From Neonectria sp. B-13 (lineage: Eukaryota; Ascomycota; Sordariomycetes; Hypocreales; Nectriaceae), in NCBI GenBank assembly GCA_002682825.1, contig NOKP01000012.1, positions 62,001 to 126,000 of the forward strand: a DNA stretch of 64,000 bases, in the 5' to 3' direction. Made by a program: the position numbers and the translations under genes. The number at the start of each line of letters is the position of its first letter. Within the stretch, counting starts at the first letter, position 1. Positions 22,611 to 33,723 of the stretch are shown in pieces. The notes below the pieces were generated by a model. That model did no database searches. It saw only the letters and a program-made list of their open reading frames with translations, and was not told where the DNA came from.

Positions 22611-23041
22611 AGCGGAGAAAGAACGATGCGGAGTCACGGATGTGGCGGAGAAGCAAGCTCTCAGCTCAGGGCTGCGGCGCCTCCAAATATCCGTCTTCGC
22701 TCTCGAATAGCGAGAGCCAGGCTCATTTGGGATGTGAAACCCATCGATAAAGAGTATAAGATGACTCAGAATAGTACTCATGTATACACCTTGTGCATAT
22801 ACTGCGCGACAACTAGGATAGGATGTAGTGTGCTATGCAGTAAACGTGCGTCTTCTTTCTGTCAGGCCGGGCCTGCCGAGAGAGAGACAGCGGGGTGCGA
22901 GCGAGATGCGAGCGGGTCCAACCGAGGCAGAGGTGTCAAAAGACGCATCACTCTGGTTCACCCCCTAATCAAGAAAGAAAAGCTTCGTTCTACAAAACCG
23001 TTCTTGGCGGCTGCCGACCAGAAACCCAAGAATACAACACA
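22611..23041. other. Upstream region of the zinc-cluster regulator
   Basis: 431 bp; presumed promoter and leader. No CCGCGG element here, so the regulator itself may not be under the same control. Confidence 0.4.
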
Positions 23042-25476
23042 ATGTCTTCGGCCGCACTTAGATCCGGCCGGTCCGTCGAGCGCAAACGAGCGTCCGCAGC
23101 CTGCCAGGCGTGCCGCGCTCGAAAGATCCGGTGCGATGTCATCACTCGACTTCCCTGCATCAGATGTAGGCTGGAGGGCACCAGCTGCGTAATGCCCAAG
23201 CAGGAGAACGGGTAAGGCCAGCTATATCGCTCCCTCCGCTCATTGCGCCACCACTGACATCGCGGCCGGAACAGCAACAGACGCAGTACCGCGACAGCAG
23301 GACGACGCAGACAGCCCCAGCGGTCTGCGGCATCAGTCACGAGACTACCAACGCCCATCAATGACCAGCAGTTCCCAGCAGTCAGTGAGGACGCGCTCAG
23401 TGTTTCAGCTCTATGGCCGGAGGATAGTCTAGCATCTCAATCCAATGCCGCCGGGCTAGGCCTCTCTCCACCAGGGGACGCCTCATTGCAGTCCGGTTTC
23501 CTCCAGCCATCCTTTGATTTTGATCAGGCGGGCTACTCGCGGCTTTCTGCCTCTGATCTCCTCTCTCAGCTTCTCTCCCAGCAGCTCCCCATCTCTGATA
23601 GCGTCCTCCCGGTCGACTGGCTAGGTGGCTCCATACCTCCTAGTTCACCATTGGTAGGATCCTGCAGCCTGTCTCATCTATCTGAAGATGACTTGAACTA
23701 CCTCATTCGGAAGGGAGTCTTTATTCTTCCTCCTCAGTCGGCGCAGGAAGGCTTCTTCAGGGCATATTTCCTCTTTGTCCACCCATTCCTGCCAGTCTTA
23801 GCCGAAGACGAGTCTTGGTCAGAATACGAGCATGGCTTGAAGAACATGAGCCTTCTGTTGCACAGATCCATGTTATTCGCGGCCTGTCCGGTGAGTAGTG
23901 CCCAAATTGCATCCTCGTTTGCCAGTCCGACTGAATCACAAGCTTTAGTTTGTCCCGGCCGATCATGTCCGCCAGCTCGGTTATAGTTCCGTCGCCGAAG
24001 CACAAGAATCACTTTTCGAGAAGGCACGGGTAAGTCTAAAAGGGGAGCCAAGTCATACAGGCAGCTTCATTCCCGGGACTAACCATTTCCCTAGCTGCTC
24101 TTTGACTTCGGGACGGAGGAGGACAGATTTGCGCTCGCTGGCGCCGCCCTGCTACTATCGTACCGCTCACCAAGGCCGTACCGAAAGTCTTTTCAGAGGA
24201 CATCGTACTGGCTCTCTCTTGCTACGTCGATGATCAAGGAAATCTCCCATGACCACGAAAGGCCATCCACAGGCTCTTTGGATAGCGGGAAGCCTCTCAA
24301 GCGTCTCCAGTGGGCCTGTGCCGTTCGAGAATTGACGATCTCTCTCAGTTCGCGAAACATTACCAAGATGGAACCATACTTACCTGAACTTTCTCCTCTT
24401 CATGTCGAGGATATCAAAGACTCCACCCTCTACTCCAAGGTCTATGACAAAGAGACCAAGCTTACTTTGACAAGAATGTTTCTTTTTCTAACGGAACTCA
24501 CGAAATTAGTTATCAAGATCCGTCAAGTCAAGCCTTCGGCAGGCTATGAACTAGACCTAGAAAGAGAGGCTGGAGATCAAATCGTGGAATGCTTGTTCAA
24601 TATAGACAGAGCAAGCTTAGAATTGTCTGCGTGGCGAGACAAATTCGCTGACAGCTTCTCTCTCGTTACGACGACCTCGACTTTAAGCAGCCTCAAAATG
24701 CTTGTATTCCATCGAAATCTAGCTCTGCTCTTGTGCGAGTAAGATACCTGTCTTTTGCTGTAGCTCGCCTTCGAAAAGCTGACAAATATCAAAACAGTTC
24801 CATACTAGTCACCTTAAATCAACCGCGCCAAACTTACTTCAGCAACTCGTCCCAGTGGTCACGGGGCATGGTAAGCCTCCTCGAAACGCAGTGGCAGCGG
24901 GCAAAACGCGCGGCGGGAGATATGACAAACCTGATCACAGAAGTCAGAAACCTTGGTCTGGGCCCATATCTGCCCATCACAATGCACGTAAACAGCCCTG
25001 GCCTAAGCTCATGTAAACATGTAGCCATCTTGCATGAACGGGGGACACGCTCCAGATTTATGCTGACATTCTGACATTCTCTCAGGTCGCCCCTCGCCAT
25101 AAATTCTGGAATCATCCATACATTGCAACAGCCCCTATACCAGTTCACACAATCGTCCGATAGACAAGAAAGCGTCAAGCTCTGCATCAATGTGCTCGAG
25201 GAGTTGCAACAGCGCTTTCCGGTCGTGAACGATATGATGGCTATACTGTACGCTACGATCCAGTTTGCCGAGCAGGAAGTCGCGGCTTATAGTCTGTGGA
25301 ATCCTTCATCTGCCGAATTTGACAACAACAAAGACCTCCTTTCCGGGTACGACCAAGAGATGAGTGTTCAAGAGGCTGGTATAATTTCGAGGACGATTCA
25401 TTTCCTCGATCAGTCGTTTTCTAAAGGTGAGCCTGTTCTGAGTTTGAATGACTTGGCAAGACAAGCATTTCTCTAA
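23042..25476 (+). CDS. Zn2Cys6 transcription factor with fungal-specific domain
   Basis: Exons 23042-23211, 23275-23890, 23949-24029, 24095-24738, 24798-about 24983 and 25086-25476. The zinc cluster has cysteines at 21, 24, 31, 39, 42 and 49 (CQACRARKIRCD...CIRC...C). The middle carries the fungal regulatory domain, with LPPQSAQEGFFRAYFLFVHP and RSPRPYRKSFQRTSYWLSLA. Total length is about 695 aa, usual for the class. The last junction is odd. The canonical GTAAAC donor at 24988 leaves the wrong phase, while a GC-AG intron from 24984 keeps the frame. It is the only regulator next to the CoA-transferase/SDR/GFA group and is its likely controller (inference). Confidence 0.87.
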
Positions 25477-25799
25477 AGATAGCTCAGGCGGAAGTTCATG
25501 GAAAAGGCCTGCAGTGCGGAGATGAAGTGTCTAACAATTCTAGTTTGATTCAGCCTTGTGTTTGTTTCACTCGATCATGTTATGACTCTGGGCGGTCTAG
25601 CAACTCAGATAGTTGAGGGATACAGCTGGAGAGGGGGTGATTGGGCGTGCAGTCGAAAGTGCTTAAGATTCTTCTTCGAAGTCCTTGGGGGAGTCGGAGG
25701 CTTTCTATGGTTATTCGATAGGCCGTTTGAACGAAGGTTTTTGAGTTTAGCGCATGGCCGTTCGACATCAGCGAAGCGTCACTAGAGAAGGCTGTACGC
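25477..25799. other. Gap between the regulator and the receptor relic
   Basis: 323 bp with no readable gene; may include further decayed parts of the receptor gene whose tail follows. Confidence 0.4.
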
Positions 25800-26037
25800 G
25801 AAGAGGCGGCGCTTGCGGCTGCCCGAGTGCTCTCCGGTGAGCATTAGCAAGGACGACAGTACCATCACTTGGAACGAGCGCAAGGTCATCTTCCTGCCCG
25901 AGGCGCTCCAGCCTTGGAATAGGTCGTCCTCCTGCCGGGTGCAGGGCCGCAGCGTGGTGATCGGGTGCGAGTCGGGGCAGGTTCTGCTGTTTAGGTTCTT
26001 TGACGACATGAGTCCACTCCACCCGGACCAACCTTGA
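25800..26037 (+). pseudogene. Relic of a WD40-type NLR (STAND) receptor: C-terminal tail only
   Basis: One frame reads TITWNERKVIFLP, then VVIGCESGQVLLFRF, ending in TGA at 26037. This follows the tail seen at the end of many fungal NACHT-WD40 proteins, where a W..W....LWLP..YRP segment precedes IAIGC.SGRVL..F. There is no ATG, and stops close the frame just upstream at 25783. No WD40 repeats or NACHT domain are readable to the left. The piece therefore looks like the terminal 75 codons of a deleted receptor gene. Recognition rests on memory of the family tail. Confidence 0.5.
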
Positions 26038-26165
26038 GGTAGCCGGGTTTTAGGGAAGTTCTCGAAAAGGGTGGTTCTCTAGGATAATTTAAATGTCACT
26101 TTTCCAGATACTAAGGTTTGCTTTAAGCCTGGAGCCTCCCTTTTCCAAGTGCCTCGTTTTCTAAT

Positions 26166-26330
26166 CTGGGCCGTAGTCCTAATCATATCCTTCGGTTCGA
26201 AGCATGTTACCTCGACACGCATCTTCCGTACAGCGTCGCTGACGTTTATGTCCTTTGTCAGGATGGGATGATCGAATAGCAATAGTATCCAAACGGAACC
26301 TTGGATGATCTCTCATCAGAACCGGATGCG
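26166..26330 (-). pseudogene. Relic copy of the 3' part of the SDR gene
   Basis: The plus strand matches the SDR second exon and intron edge (20835-20990). Shared runs include ATCCTTCGGTTCGAAGCATG and GTCCAAACGGAACCTTGGAT-like sequence. Translated on the minus strand it still reads MLFDHPILTKD against MLFEHPVLTED in the intact gene. Single-base changes and a small deletion near 26210 break the frame. The catalytic first exon is missing. Confidence 0.75.
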
Positions 26331-26358
26331 AAACAATGGGGTCCTCGAATCTGCCAGA

Positions 26359-26525
26359 ATGCCCGCCGGAAGCTGCTGGTGTGAGAAGATCAAATACGAA
26401 TACAATGGGAGTCCGATGTACCGGGTTTGTCTCCCTCTCACTCTCTCTTCGTGGAGGCCGCGTCTGTTGCAGGAGAAAAGCTGACCGCCACCAGTAGGTG
26501 CAATGTCACTGTGTGACCCGCCAGG
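26359..26525 (+). pseudogene. Relic copy of the 5' part of the GFA gene
   Basis: From 26345 the sequence repeats 22108-22285 of the GFA gene, including the ATG, first exon, intron and start of exon 2, at roughly 90% identity by eye. Homology stops abruptly after the CHCVTCQ-equivalent codons near 26525, where unrelated DNA begins and the frame runs out. The second and third zinc-ligand pairs are damaged or absent. It lies directly against the SDR relic, so about 1.1 kb between the two genes is missing from this copy. Confidence 0.8.
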
Positions 26526-26694
26526 AAAGTGAATTCCGTAGCCTTCTGATATATATAAGGGAGCCTATTACAATCTATCCTAATTGGATAGTCCTGACAC
26601 TGGAAATCTACACACCTAAATGTCTGCTGACATTGACCACCTGGCCACCCTACAGGCCGTAGCCTGACCGTAACACATTACTGGTGACAGACAG

Positions 26695-28421
26695 TCAAGT
26701 CAGCAAGGGCATAATGTCTGGAGGGCCAGCACCCGCCCACCAACGATCCAAAAATTCAATACCAAAACTGTCATCCCATACCACGTAGTGTAGATACTCC
26801 TCAAACTCCGTCCTCGTGCTACATCGAAGGAGTTGCCGAACGACCTCAAGTTGTGAGACGAACCATCCCTGGCTTTGTGGATCCTCCCCCTTTACCACCG
26901 CGCCAACGAATAATACCCAGAGCAACTCAGGCAGATGATACACCCAAGTCGCGAAATACATTGGCCCAGTCTCGAGTGACCCCTGTACGCGCTGTGCCAT
27001 CGTCCGTGGGAGGATTCTCGTCCATCGATGACCTTCTTTCATGGCCGCACATACAAAGAGATGTGTGGCTAGTAGTAATGTGTGGAGACATTGTTCTTCC
27101 AGGGTCGTCGGAATATCCTCAATGTGATCAAGGGCAAGGAAGGCTGCGGATAAAGACAGCGCGCGAACGTCCCGCAGTGTTGAATCCATGTTGCATTTTG
27201 CGGCCATGACTCGTTGCCGAAGCAGTTGGATGACCGCCACAACGGTTTCGTGTCCTGGCCCGAGGCTTTGTAAACGAGACAGACTTGGATCCTTGCAGTT
27301 CTCTATGATATACTGGGGAAGTTTGACTCTGTCCAAGTCGTAGTTGAGAGGGTAAAGAGGTCTTCGCCCTCGAGCGGTAGCTAATTCAAGGTCCACCCTG
27401 AAGCGTATTAGATTTAACCGTCTTTTTCAGTCCTCTGACTCATGCATAGTTCGCGCTTACCAATTTATAAATCGGCCAACCTGGTAAGTCTTGATATTCT
27501 TGATACCTCCTCTGAGAGCAATTAGCCCTTGCAGTCCCCGCAAGTGGATATCTGCTTCTTCGAAGGAACCCTCTAGACTCTGGAACACCAATGTCAACGA
27601 TTTGGTACGGAAACATCGGAAGGCTTCGAAGCTTGAAGGCGTTCGAATACTTACTGCAGTATGTCCTATATGCGCAATGGCAGCAAGTACATTCTCCGTA
27701 ACTTGGCCATTTTGAAGGGTAAAGTTGACCTCGTTAATGGCTTCACCCTTCAGTTTCCATCCTTCCTTTCGCAGGTCTTGACTAAATAATGATGTTCGCG
27801 TAGCTCCGAAAGCTGCCGTCATGCAGAGGGTAACGCGCATGAGTAGCGGGTCGTTTATTGCAAGACCTAGCCACGTCTTGTTGCTGGGAACTGTTGTAGT
27901 CAGGTAGTCGAAGAACACCAGGACTACAGGCGGTAAGCTAGAGCAACGGGTAGCGGCAAAATAGATTACGTACAATGCTTGAGAAGTATGTCTATTCTAG
28001 GATTTGATGGTATCGGGGTTGTTGCAAAAGGGTCGAGAGTATTAACTCCGAACCAATTAATATCTGATGAGTAGTTGCTGCTAAAATAGTTCTGGTTGAA
28101 GTTTAGTGGTACAGCCACTATTCGACTGTCGTCGGCCGTATCTTCAGTAACGCGAAAAGAGGCGTGCCGTATCTTTGTCTGTAACTTTTTCTTCGGTTTG
28201 CCAGTGTGGCTCCTCATAGAAGCTGGCCTGAGTCTGAACCGACCTAGTAGCTCATTTTTGCATTGTGAAGTCCGCTTTGAGTCGCCTGCGCAATCCGGCG
28301 AATCTCCCCCAGCCACTGTTTTCGAACGCAAATTCAGGGCCGTCTTTATAGCATGACTCCGGATGGCCTTATTGGCTGGTAACGGTACGCCATCGGAGAC
28401 GACAAATGCGTATTTGGTCAT
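26695..28421 (-). CDS. Fungal transcription-factor-like protein without zinc cluster
   Basis: Reverse-strand exons 27974-28421, 27655-27890, 27461-27579 and 26695-27397 join in phase to 501 aa. The N-terminus has AFVVSDGVPLPANKAIRSHAIKT-type sequence. A short motif ending in RSHA..., followed by a basic K-rich stretch (GKPKKKLQTKIRH), marks a fungal family with a Fungal_trans_2-like C-terminal domain but no Zn2Cys6 motif. The body shows PLLMRVTLCMTAAFGATRTSLF, ENVLAAIAHIGHTA and DIHLRGLQGLIALRGG, as in those proteins. DNA binding is unproven. Regulatory role inferred from family only. Confidence 0.75.
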
Positions 28422-29647
28422 GTCGACTTCCTGGAACGAGACTCGATGGCCGTTGCCGTTAAGTCATCAATCCTAGAGTCCAAAGCCTGAGGACCCAAAT
28501 ACGTCTGGTAATATAAGGCGAAGGACGGACGGAAGCTGAACAGGACACTGCTGGTTGAGTTCATAAGAAAATGCAATGCGTAAAATGCCGCAACGCATGT
28601 CGCTGACTAATCCTTTAACTGTTCTAAGGCTAATGTAGTTTTAGTAATACAACCCAGAAGCCAGGCTGGTGCCAATACATAGATTCTACACTCACTAGTC
28701 TAAACTAGTAAATATTTATCGATTGAAAGATTAAATACTAAAAGGTTTACTATTAAGTATTAGAATAAGAATTACTTAATAGATATATTGTATAATAAAA
28801 TAAATAAATAATATTAACTTTTTATACAACACTACCTAAAATAACTATTAAAAGTATAGCTACTCCGTATGAAATTTCTAGACAGAATCCCGTGATAGGA
28901 AACCCAGGAAGTACACTTTGTTAGTAGAACGCGCGCTTCAGGGTAAAGGCACCACCAAGGAAAATGCTGTCTTAGCACAGTCGGATGAAGAGGGAAGAAA
29001 CAACGATTGTGTAAGCCCAAGAAATGCTAGGAGGATGATCTCAAGACCCCAAGAATGATCAGAAGAAAAGGAATTCAATGGTAGTCAAAGATGGGTATGA
29101 GTATCAAAATTGACTGCCGTGGCAGCTAATATCACAGCAATAAGTAAGACAAAGGAAGGACAGCCCGAAACAAGTGATAAAATTCATGAAGAGCAAAGAG
29201 ATGATGCGGCCAATAAGTGGCTGTCTCAGTCTCTTAAGTAGGTGCAGCCAATCGGAGCCGCTGCACATAATTTTATCAAGCGTCATCGTGCTCCTCCTTA
29301 TAACGCGGCTTGAAAATGCATTGTGCCATTCTTAAGTCCTCATATTTGCAACATGAAATTATTGCAAAGTTGCTTCAATGGGTCTATACAATCCCACTGT
29401 TGAGTTTTGCTTCAAAGTATTCATAACCCTACAGGACGCTCATTGGGGCTGTGAGGCCGCGCAGCAACGTAACCTACCACTCATACATGACTCCACGTGA
29501 AGAAGTTTTCATATGCACGTTTCACGTGATGCGATACACATCCGTGAGAGACACGTCAGAAGAGGCGGGGTTGTGTCATCTTTCCACCGCAATCTCCTCT
29601 TTCAACTCGTAGCCCACTCCCATCAAGCAACTTCCCTGCCATCCATC
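28422..29647. other. Divergent intergenic stretch with an AT-rich block
   Basis: 1.2 kb. Positions about 28680-28860 are very AT-rich (TAAATATTTA, AATAAATAAATAATATTAAC), compatible with RIP-like mutation or a decayed element. No gene is supported. Confidence 0.5.
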
Positions 29648-32600
29648 ATGCGACGGTTAAGAGAAAAGTTGAGGTTTACGAAACCTCGCACAGAGACGCC
29701 GTCCACGGTTGAAAGCAGCTCATCAGACCCTCCCGCACTTCCTCTCGTAACCTTGGACGCGTTTCCAACTCACCACCTGGCACAAAACAGTAACGTTGCA
29801 GGATGTCTAGTCAAACTACACAAAGCTGTTGAGGATCTTGAGAGTGTGCTTCAAGCACAACTCGGTCTGCCATCGTCGAAGCTACCTCACCTCGAGGAAT
29901 GTATCCAGAAGACTGTCGACTCGACTTCGCAGATGTCCACCAGTGAGATTGCCAACACTCTACAAAAGGATCAGGAATCCAGAAGTCAGACAGCATCTTC
30001 AAAGGCTGGTGCCTTCATGCAAAAGCTTTTCCCGCTGTCGAAATTGACGCTGAGCCTCTCGGGGACGTTGCCATCATGTACCGGGCACGCACCAGTGCAA
30101 ATTTTGACCAACGGACTCGTCCAGGTCTTTGAGGTGGGTTTAGAACTTGCAAAGTCTCAAGCTCATACTAACCGAGGCAGCTTGCCATGGGAGTTCCCAA
30201 ACAATCGGCAGAAGTTGTGAACGGGCTGGAAAGCCTGTACGCTAACGAGTATCTTTTTACCGAGCTTCAAAAGCTTCCTGTGCACAGCCTAGACGCCACG
30301 ATCATTTCAGGCGCCCTGTCCTTACAAACCCAACTCGTCTGCTTCTTGCATAAAAGCTTGCTCTGGCTCAACAAGAACTTCTTTTGCAAGTTTGCAAACT
30401 GCCTCATTGAGCCCATCCAGATGGAAGACGCCAAAGCAGAGCTTGACAAGGCTCAAAAAGCACTCATGACCCTTCTGGCTACTGATACGTATCTCACAGT
30501 CAAATGGCACCAGATTGCTACAATGCAGGCCGTGACGCTGAATTCATTGTGTCCAAATGACTACCATCTCATGCAACTAATGAAACAGAAGGAGCTCCAT
30601 AGCTCAAGACTTCCCGACAGTGGCACCTGGGCCATCACAAATGACAGTTTTATCAAATGGCGTGATGGTGAAGGTGGGATCTTGTGGTGCCCAGGCCTTC
30701 GTAAGTACTCCGCCACTAAACTTCATTCGAGCATGTGAACTGACTGAGAAACAAGCGGGCGCTGGAAAGACGTATATTGCGTGAGTATCTCCATGCGTCC
30801 TCTGATTTGGCTGTGGTTGCTAATTAGCTCCCTTAGTTCTCGAATTGTAGATCACCTTGAACTGTCGTATCGGCACGAAAACGTTGGCATCGCCTACGTA
30901 TACTGTGATCATAGTCGTTTCAGTCAACAGTCGGAGAAACTTGTACTGGAGGCCATAACACGTCAACTCATCGCCCGAAAACCTCAATTGTGCTCCGAAT
31001 TGGAGCAGACATTGAAAAGTCCTCTTTCTACGGCCAGTGACAGGAAAGCGCTGTTAAAAGACGTTCTCCCTAGGTTTAGCGGAAGCTTTCTTGTTTTGGA
31101 TGCTCTAGACGAGTTCTCTCCTGAATATGCGGAAAGATTCTCACTGGCGTGTTTGCTTAAAGAGATTTCTGAGCATTGCCGTGCGCAAAAGGTCAGGGTT
31201 TGCATTACTTCCCGGGAAGCAGACGGTATTTGGGCAAAACTGCGCTTGTCAAACCCATTTACGGAGCGTCTTGATGTTCGCTCAAGCAAGGAAGACATTG
31301 AGAAACTTGTCGAGATGCTCTACGATAAAGCGTCCAATGCAATTTCCTGGATGCAAGACAAGCCCGCTTTGCGACAGCTAACAAGGGAGAAAGTCGTTGA
31401 TAAATCCGATTGCATGTAAGTGCCTTCTTTGATCAATATGTAATTACTGTACCTAAACAGCCGCCGTTCAGCTTCAAGCTGGCAGAGCTACAGCTCAAGT
31501 CTGTTTTAAGAAAGCCGTCAGCCAAGGCGATGAAGGACGCGTTGGAGAACCTGACAAAAGATGTGAACGAATACTACAGCGAGGCCGTGTCGAGAATCGT
31601 CGCACAACGAGAGACTGGACCGGTCGTTATCAAGCTGTTGACTTGGCTCACGTTTGCCCGCTCTCCACTTCATACGAAGGAACTGGAGCTTGCTTTGAGC
31701 CTGGAGCCGGGACAATATCTCGAAGGCGACATAGACGACCTGATTGTTGACGTTCCACGCTATATGGGGCTTAGCGAGGGCCTCGTTACTGTGAGCAACT
31801 TCGTTGACAAACAGGTGACTGGGTCATTAAAAGAGTTACTTGATGCTACGGGACCTGAGGTTAGGCTGGGTCATGAATCCATCCGTGAATACCTTAGCGG
31901 CATCTGTCCTTCCATCCCTCGACATGGCGAATCAACCCTCCTGACTGCGTGCCTGAGTCTCATGGCATCGCCTTTATTCAAAGGCACACTCAACAACGTC
32001 TGGCATGACATTCATTGGGATCTAGCTTTCGACTTACAGCTATCTTTTCCTCTCTGTGCCTCGGTTTCCCGACTGCCTCGGTTTCTAATCTGGGCGGTGT
32101 CATTCTGGGGCCAGCACCTTACACCTGACAGTATGACACCTGATGTAGAGGACCGGCTTCAGAAGTTTCAACAGGCTTACCATTGGCACAACACCACGTT
32201 GACCCGAAAAAGTTCGACATCAGCTCAAAGCGCCGGTCCTCCCGGTTCTTCTCAGAATAATTTCGAAGAAACTCACAGCAAGATGAATCTGGGCAACAGC
32301 CAATCCAGAGGCACAGTCACCTTGGAAACAAGTTCGCAAGACAAGGCTATAGTGCATCCCAGACTATATTCTGAATTCCTAAATAAGGCCTCTCCGCCAA
32401 CTGGTCCTCTATTCTGGTGTGCCAGTGAAGGCTGGACACATGGGTGCAAGATCCTTTTACCACTGGAAGAAGATCCCAATATACTCTTCAGTATAAGAGG
32501 AGCCTTGGACTGCTTAAGTTACAAAGCCACAGCACTCTCTGCAGCAGTAACATCCAGAAACTCAGATATCATAAGCATCTTTCTAGACGACAATAGGGTT

Positions 32601-32729
32601 CACCCAGATATTGGGTATATAAATGTCTTCGGAGAACACATTACGCCCCTTATGCACATGCGAGGCAGACAATCAGGAAATTTCTCGCAGGCTACTTGCA
32701 CGGAAGGCTGTCGACATCAACATGTATGA
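29648..32729 (+). CDS. NACHT-NTPase (STAND) receptor, reading frame lost in the ankyrin region
   Basis: Exons 29648-30133, 30181-30700, 30756-30780, 30828-31415 and 31472-32729. The first 330 residues are an alpha-helical N-terminal domain of the type found on fungal STAND proteins. The NACHT P-loop GLPGAGKT (334-341) is assembled across two introns. A Walker B-like FLVLDALDE lies near 430, with CITSREAD after it as sensor. FKLAELQLKSVL follows the last intron, then the winged-helix region with LTWLTFARSPLHTKELELAL. Ankyrin-like repeats begin near residue 930 (INVFGEHITPLM). The frame ends at 32729 through a shift. Such proteins sense nonself or stress and trigger cell death. In this allele the sensor is truncated. 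Confidence 0.8.
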
Positions 32730-33723
32730 TTGAGAAGGGTTGACCCCGATTTTTCGAGCCAGTCAGGCGACTGCTTTGTTGTTGCTCGAAAGAAACGATC
32801 TCGATGTCAGCTTATCGAGAGGGAGACTAAGTCCAATTCACCATCTCACCAATTTCGAGGGTTCAGGGGCATAACTAGAGATCCTACTGCGGAATCCAAA
32901 GACAGATATAAATTCAAGGACAAGCTGCTCCCAATCCGACTGCGTATTTCTTGGTTACTATGACAAGAGAGCATTCGAAGACTCGAAAACGCCTCTTATG
33001 GTTGCTGCTTATTCTGGTTACATGCACAATACGATGCTGTTATTAAAGCACCCAAAGATCGACGTTCAGCTGCGTGATGATTACGGCAAGACTGCCCTAA
33101 TGCTGGCCGCCACGGGAAACATTCATAAGCAACAATCAATCGAGTGGGACGGAAACATGAAGACCAGTTTTGACACGCCTTCCATACAGTTCCATAGCAA
33201 GGTAGTGGAGATCCTTCTGAATACTCTGGGCACTGAGGTCAATGCACAAAATAACAAAGGCCGCACAGCTGTTGCCTTTGCTGCTATGTGTGGATTTGAT
33301 TTAAGGAGACCAAACCTTGGCGGAACAATGTTGTACGACGACTGGAAATTGGGCTCTTATGGCATTATGGTTTGGGACGGCAAGGGACACTACATCGATA
33401 TCATGAATGCTCTCCTAAAAGCGTCAGGTATTGACATCAACTTACCTGACGCTGACGAGCATACTCCCCTGGGCTACAACGCCTTCTCAAGAAATTATCT
33501 AGCTAAGCAACGCGAACTCCAAGCCAGATCTCTCGAACAGAAATTGGAAAGAAGAGAACTTGGTGAGTACGCATTGAATATGCGAAAGCTTTGGCTTGAC
33601 AGATTTGATAATCACGTCAAAGATTTAGCAGCCGTACACAAGCTGCTTGTTGCAGCGGGTGCTCGATTTGGCATGCCAATTGTGGCTCCGTCCCATATGG
33701 ATATTTTCAATCCCTCCATGTAA
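32686..33723 (+). pseudogene. Detached ankyrin-repeat tail of the NACHT gene
   Basis: In the frame one base off from the NACHT exon, ankyrin sequence continues: RRLLARKAVDINMYD, then ALLLLERNDLDV, LEILLRNPKTDIN, TPLMVAAYSGYMHNTMLL and YGKTALMLAATG, ending in TAA at 33723. Two stops interrupt it: TGA at 32731 and TAA at 32872. From 32998 to 33723 the frame is open for 241 codons and could be annotated as a separate gene. Its start lies inside a repeat, so it is better read as the tail of the upstream receptor. The changes fit one indel plus two transitions. Confidence 0.75.

Noticed and set aside
17670..25476. Classical secondary-metabolite cluster
   Set aside because: No PKS, NRPS, terpene synthase or DMATS backbone gene in the window.
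25540..25780. More of the WD40 receptor upstream of its tail
   Set aside because: No GHxxxxV...W(D) repeat pattern is readable in any frame.
32617..32670. Intron that would bypass the NACHT-ankyrin frameshift
   Set aside because: The only GT...AG candidate would remove clear ankyrin coding sequence (NVFGEHITPLM) and leave the two downstream stops.
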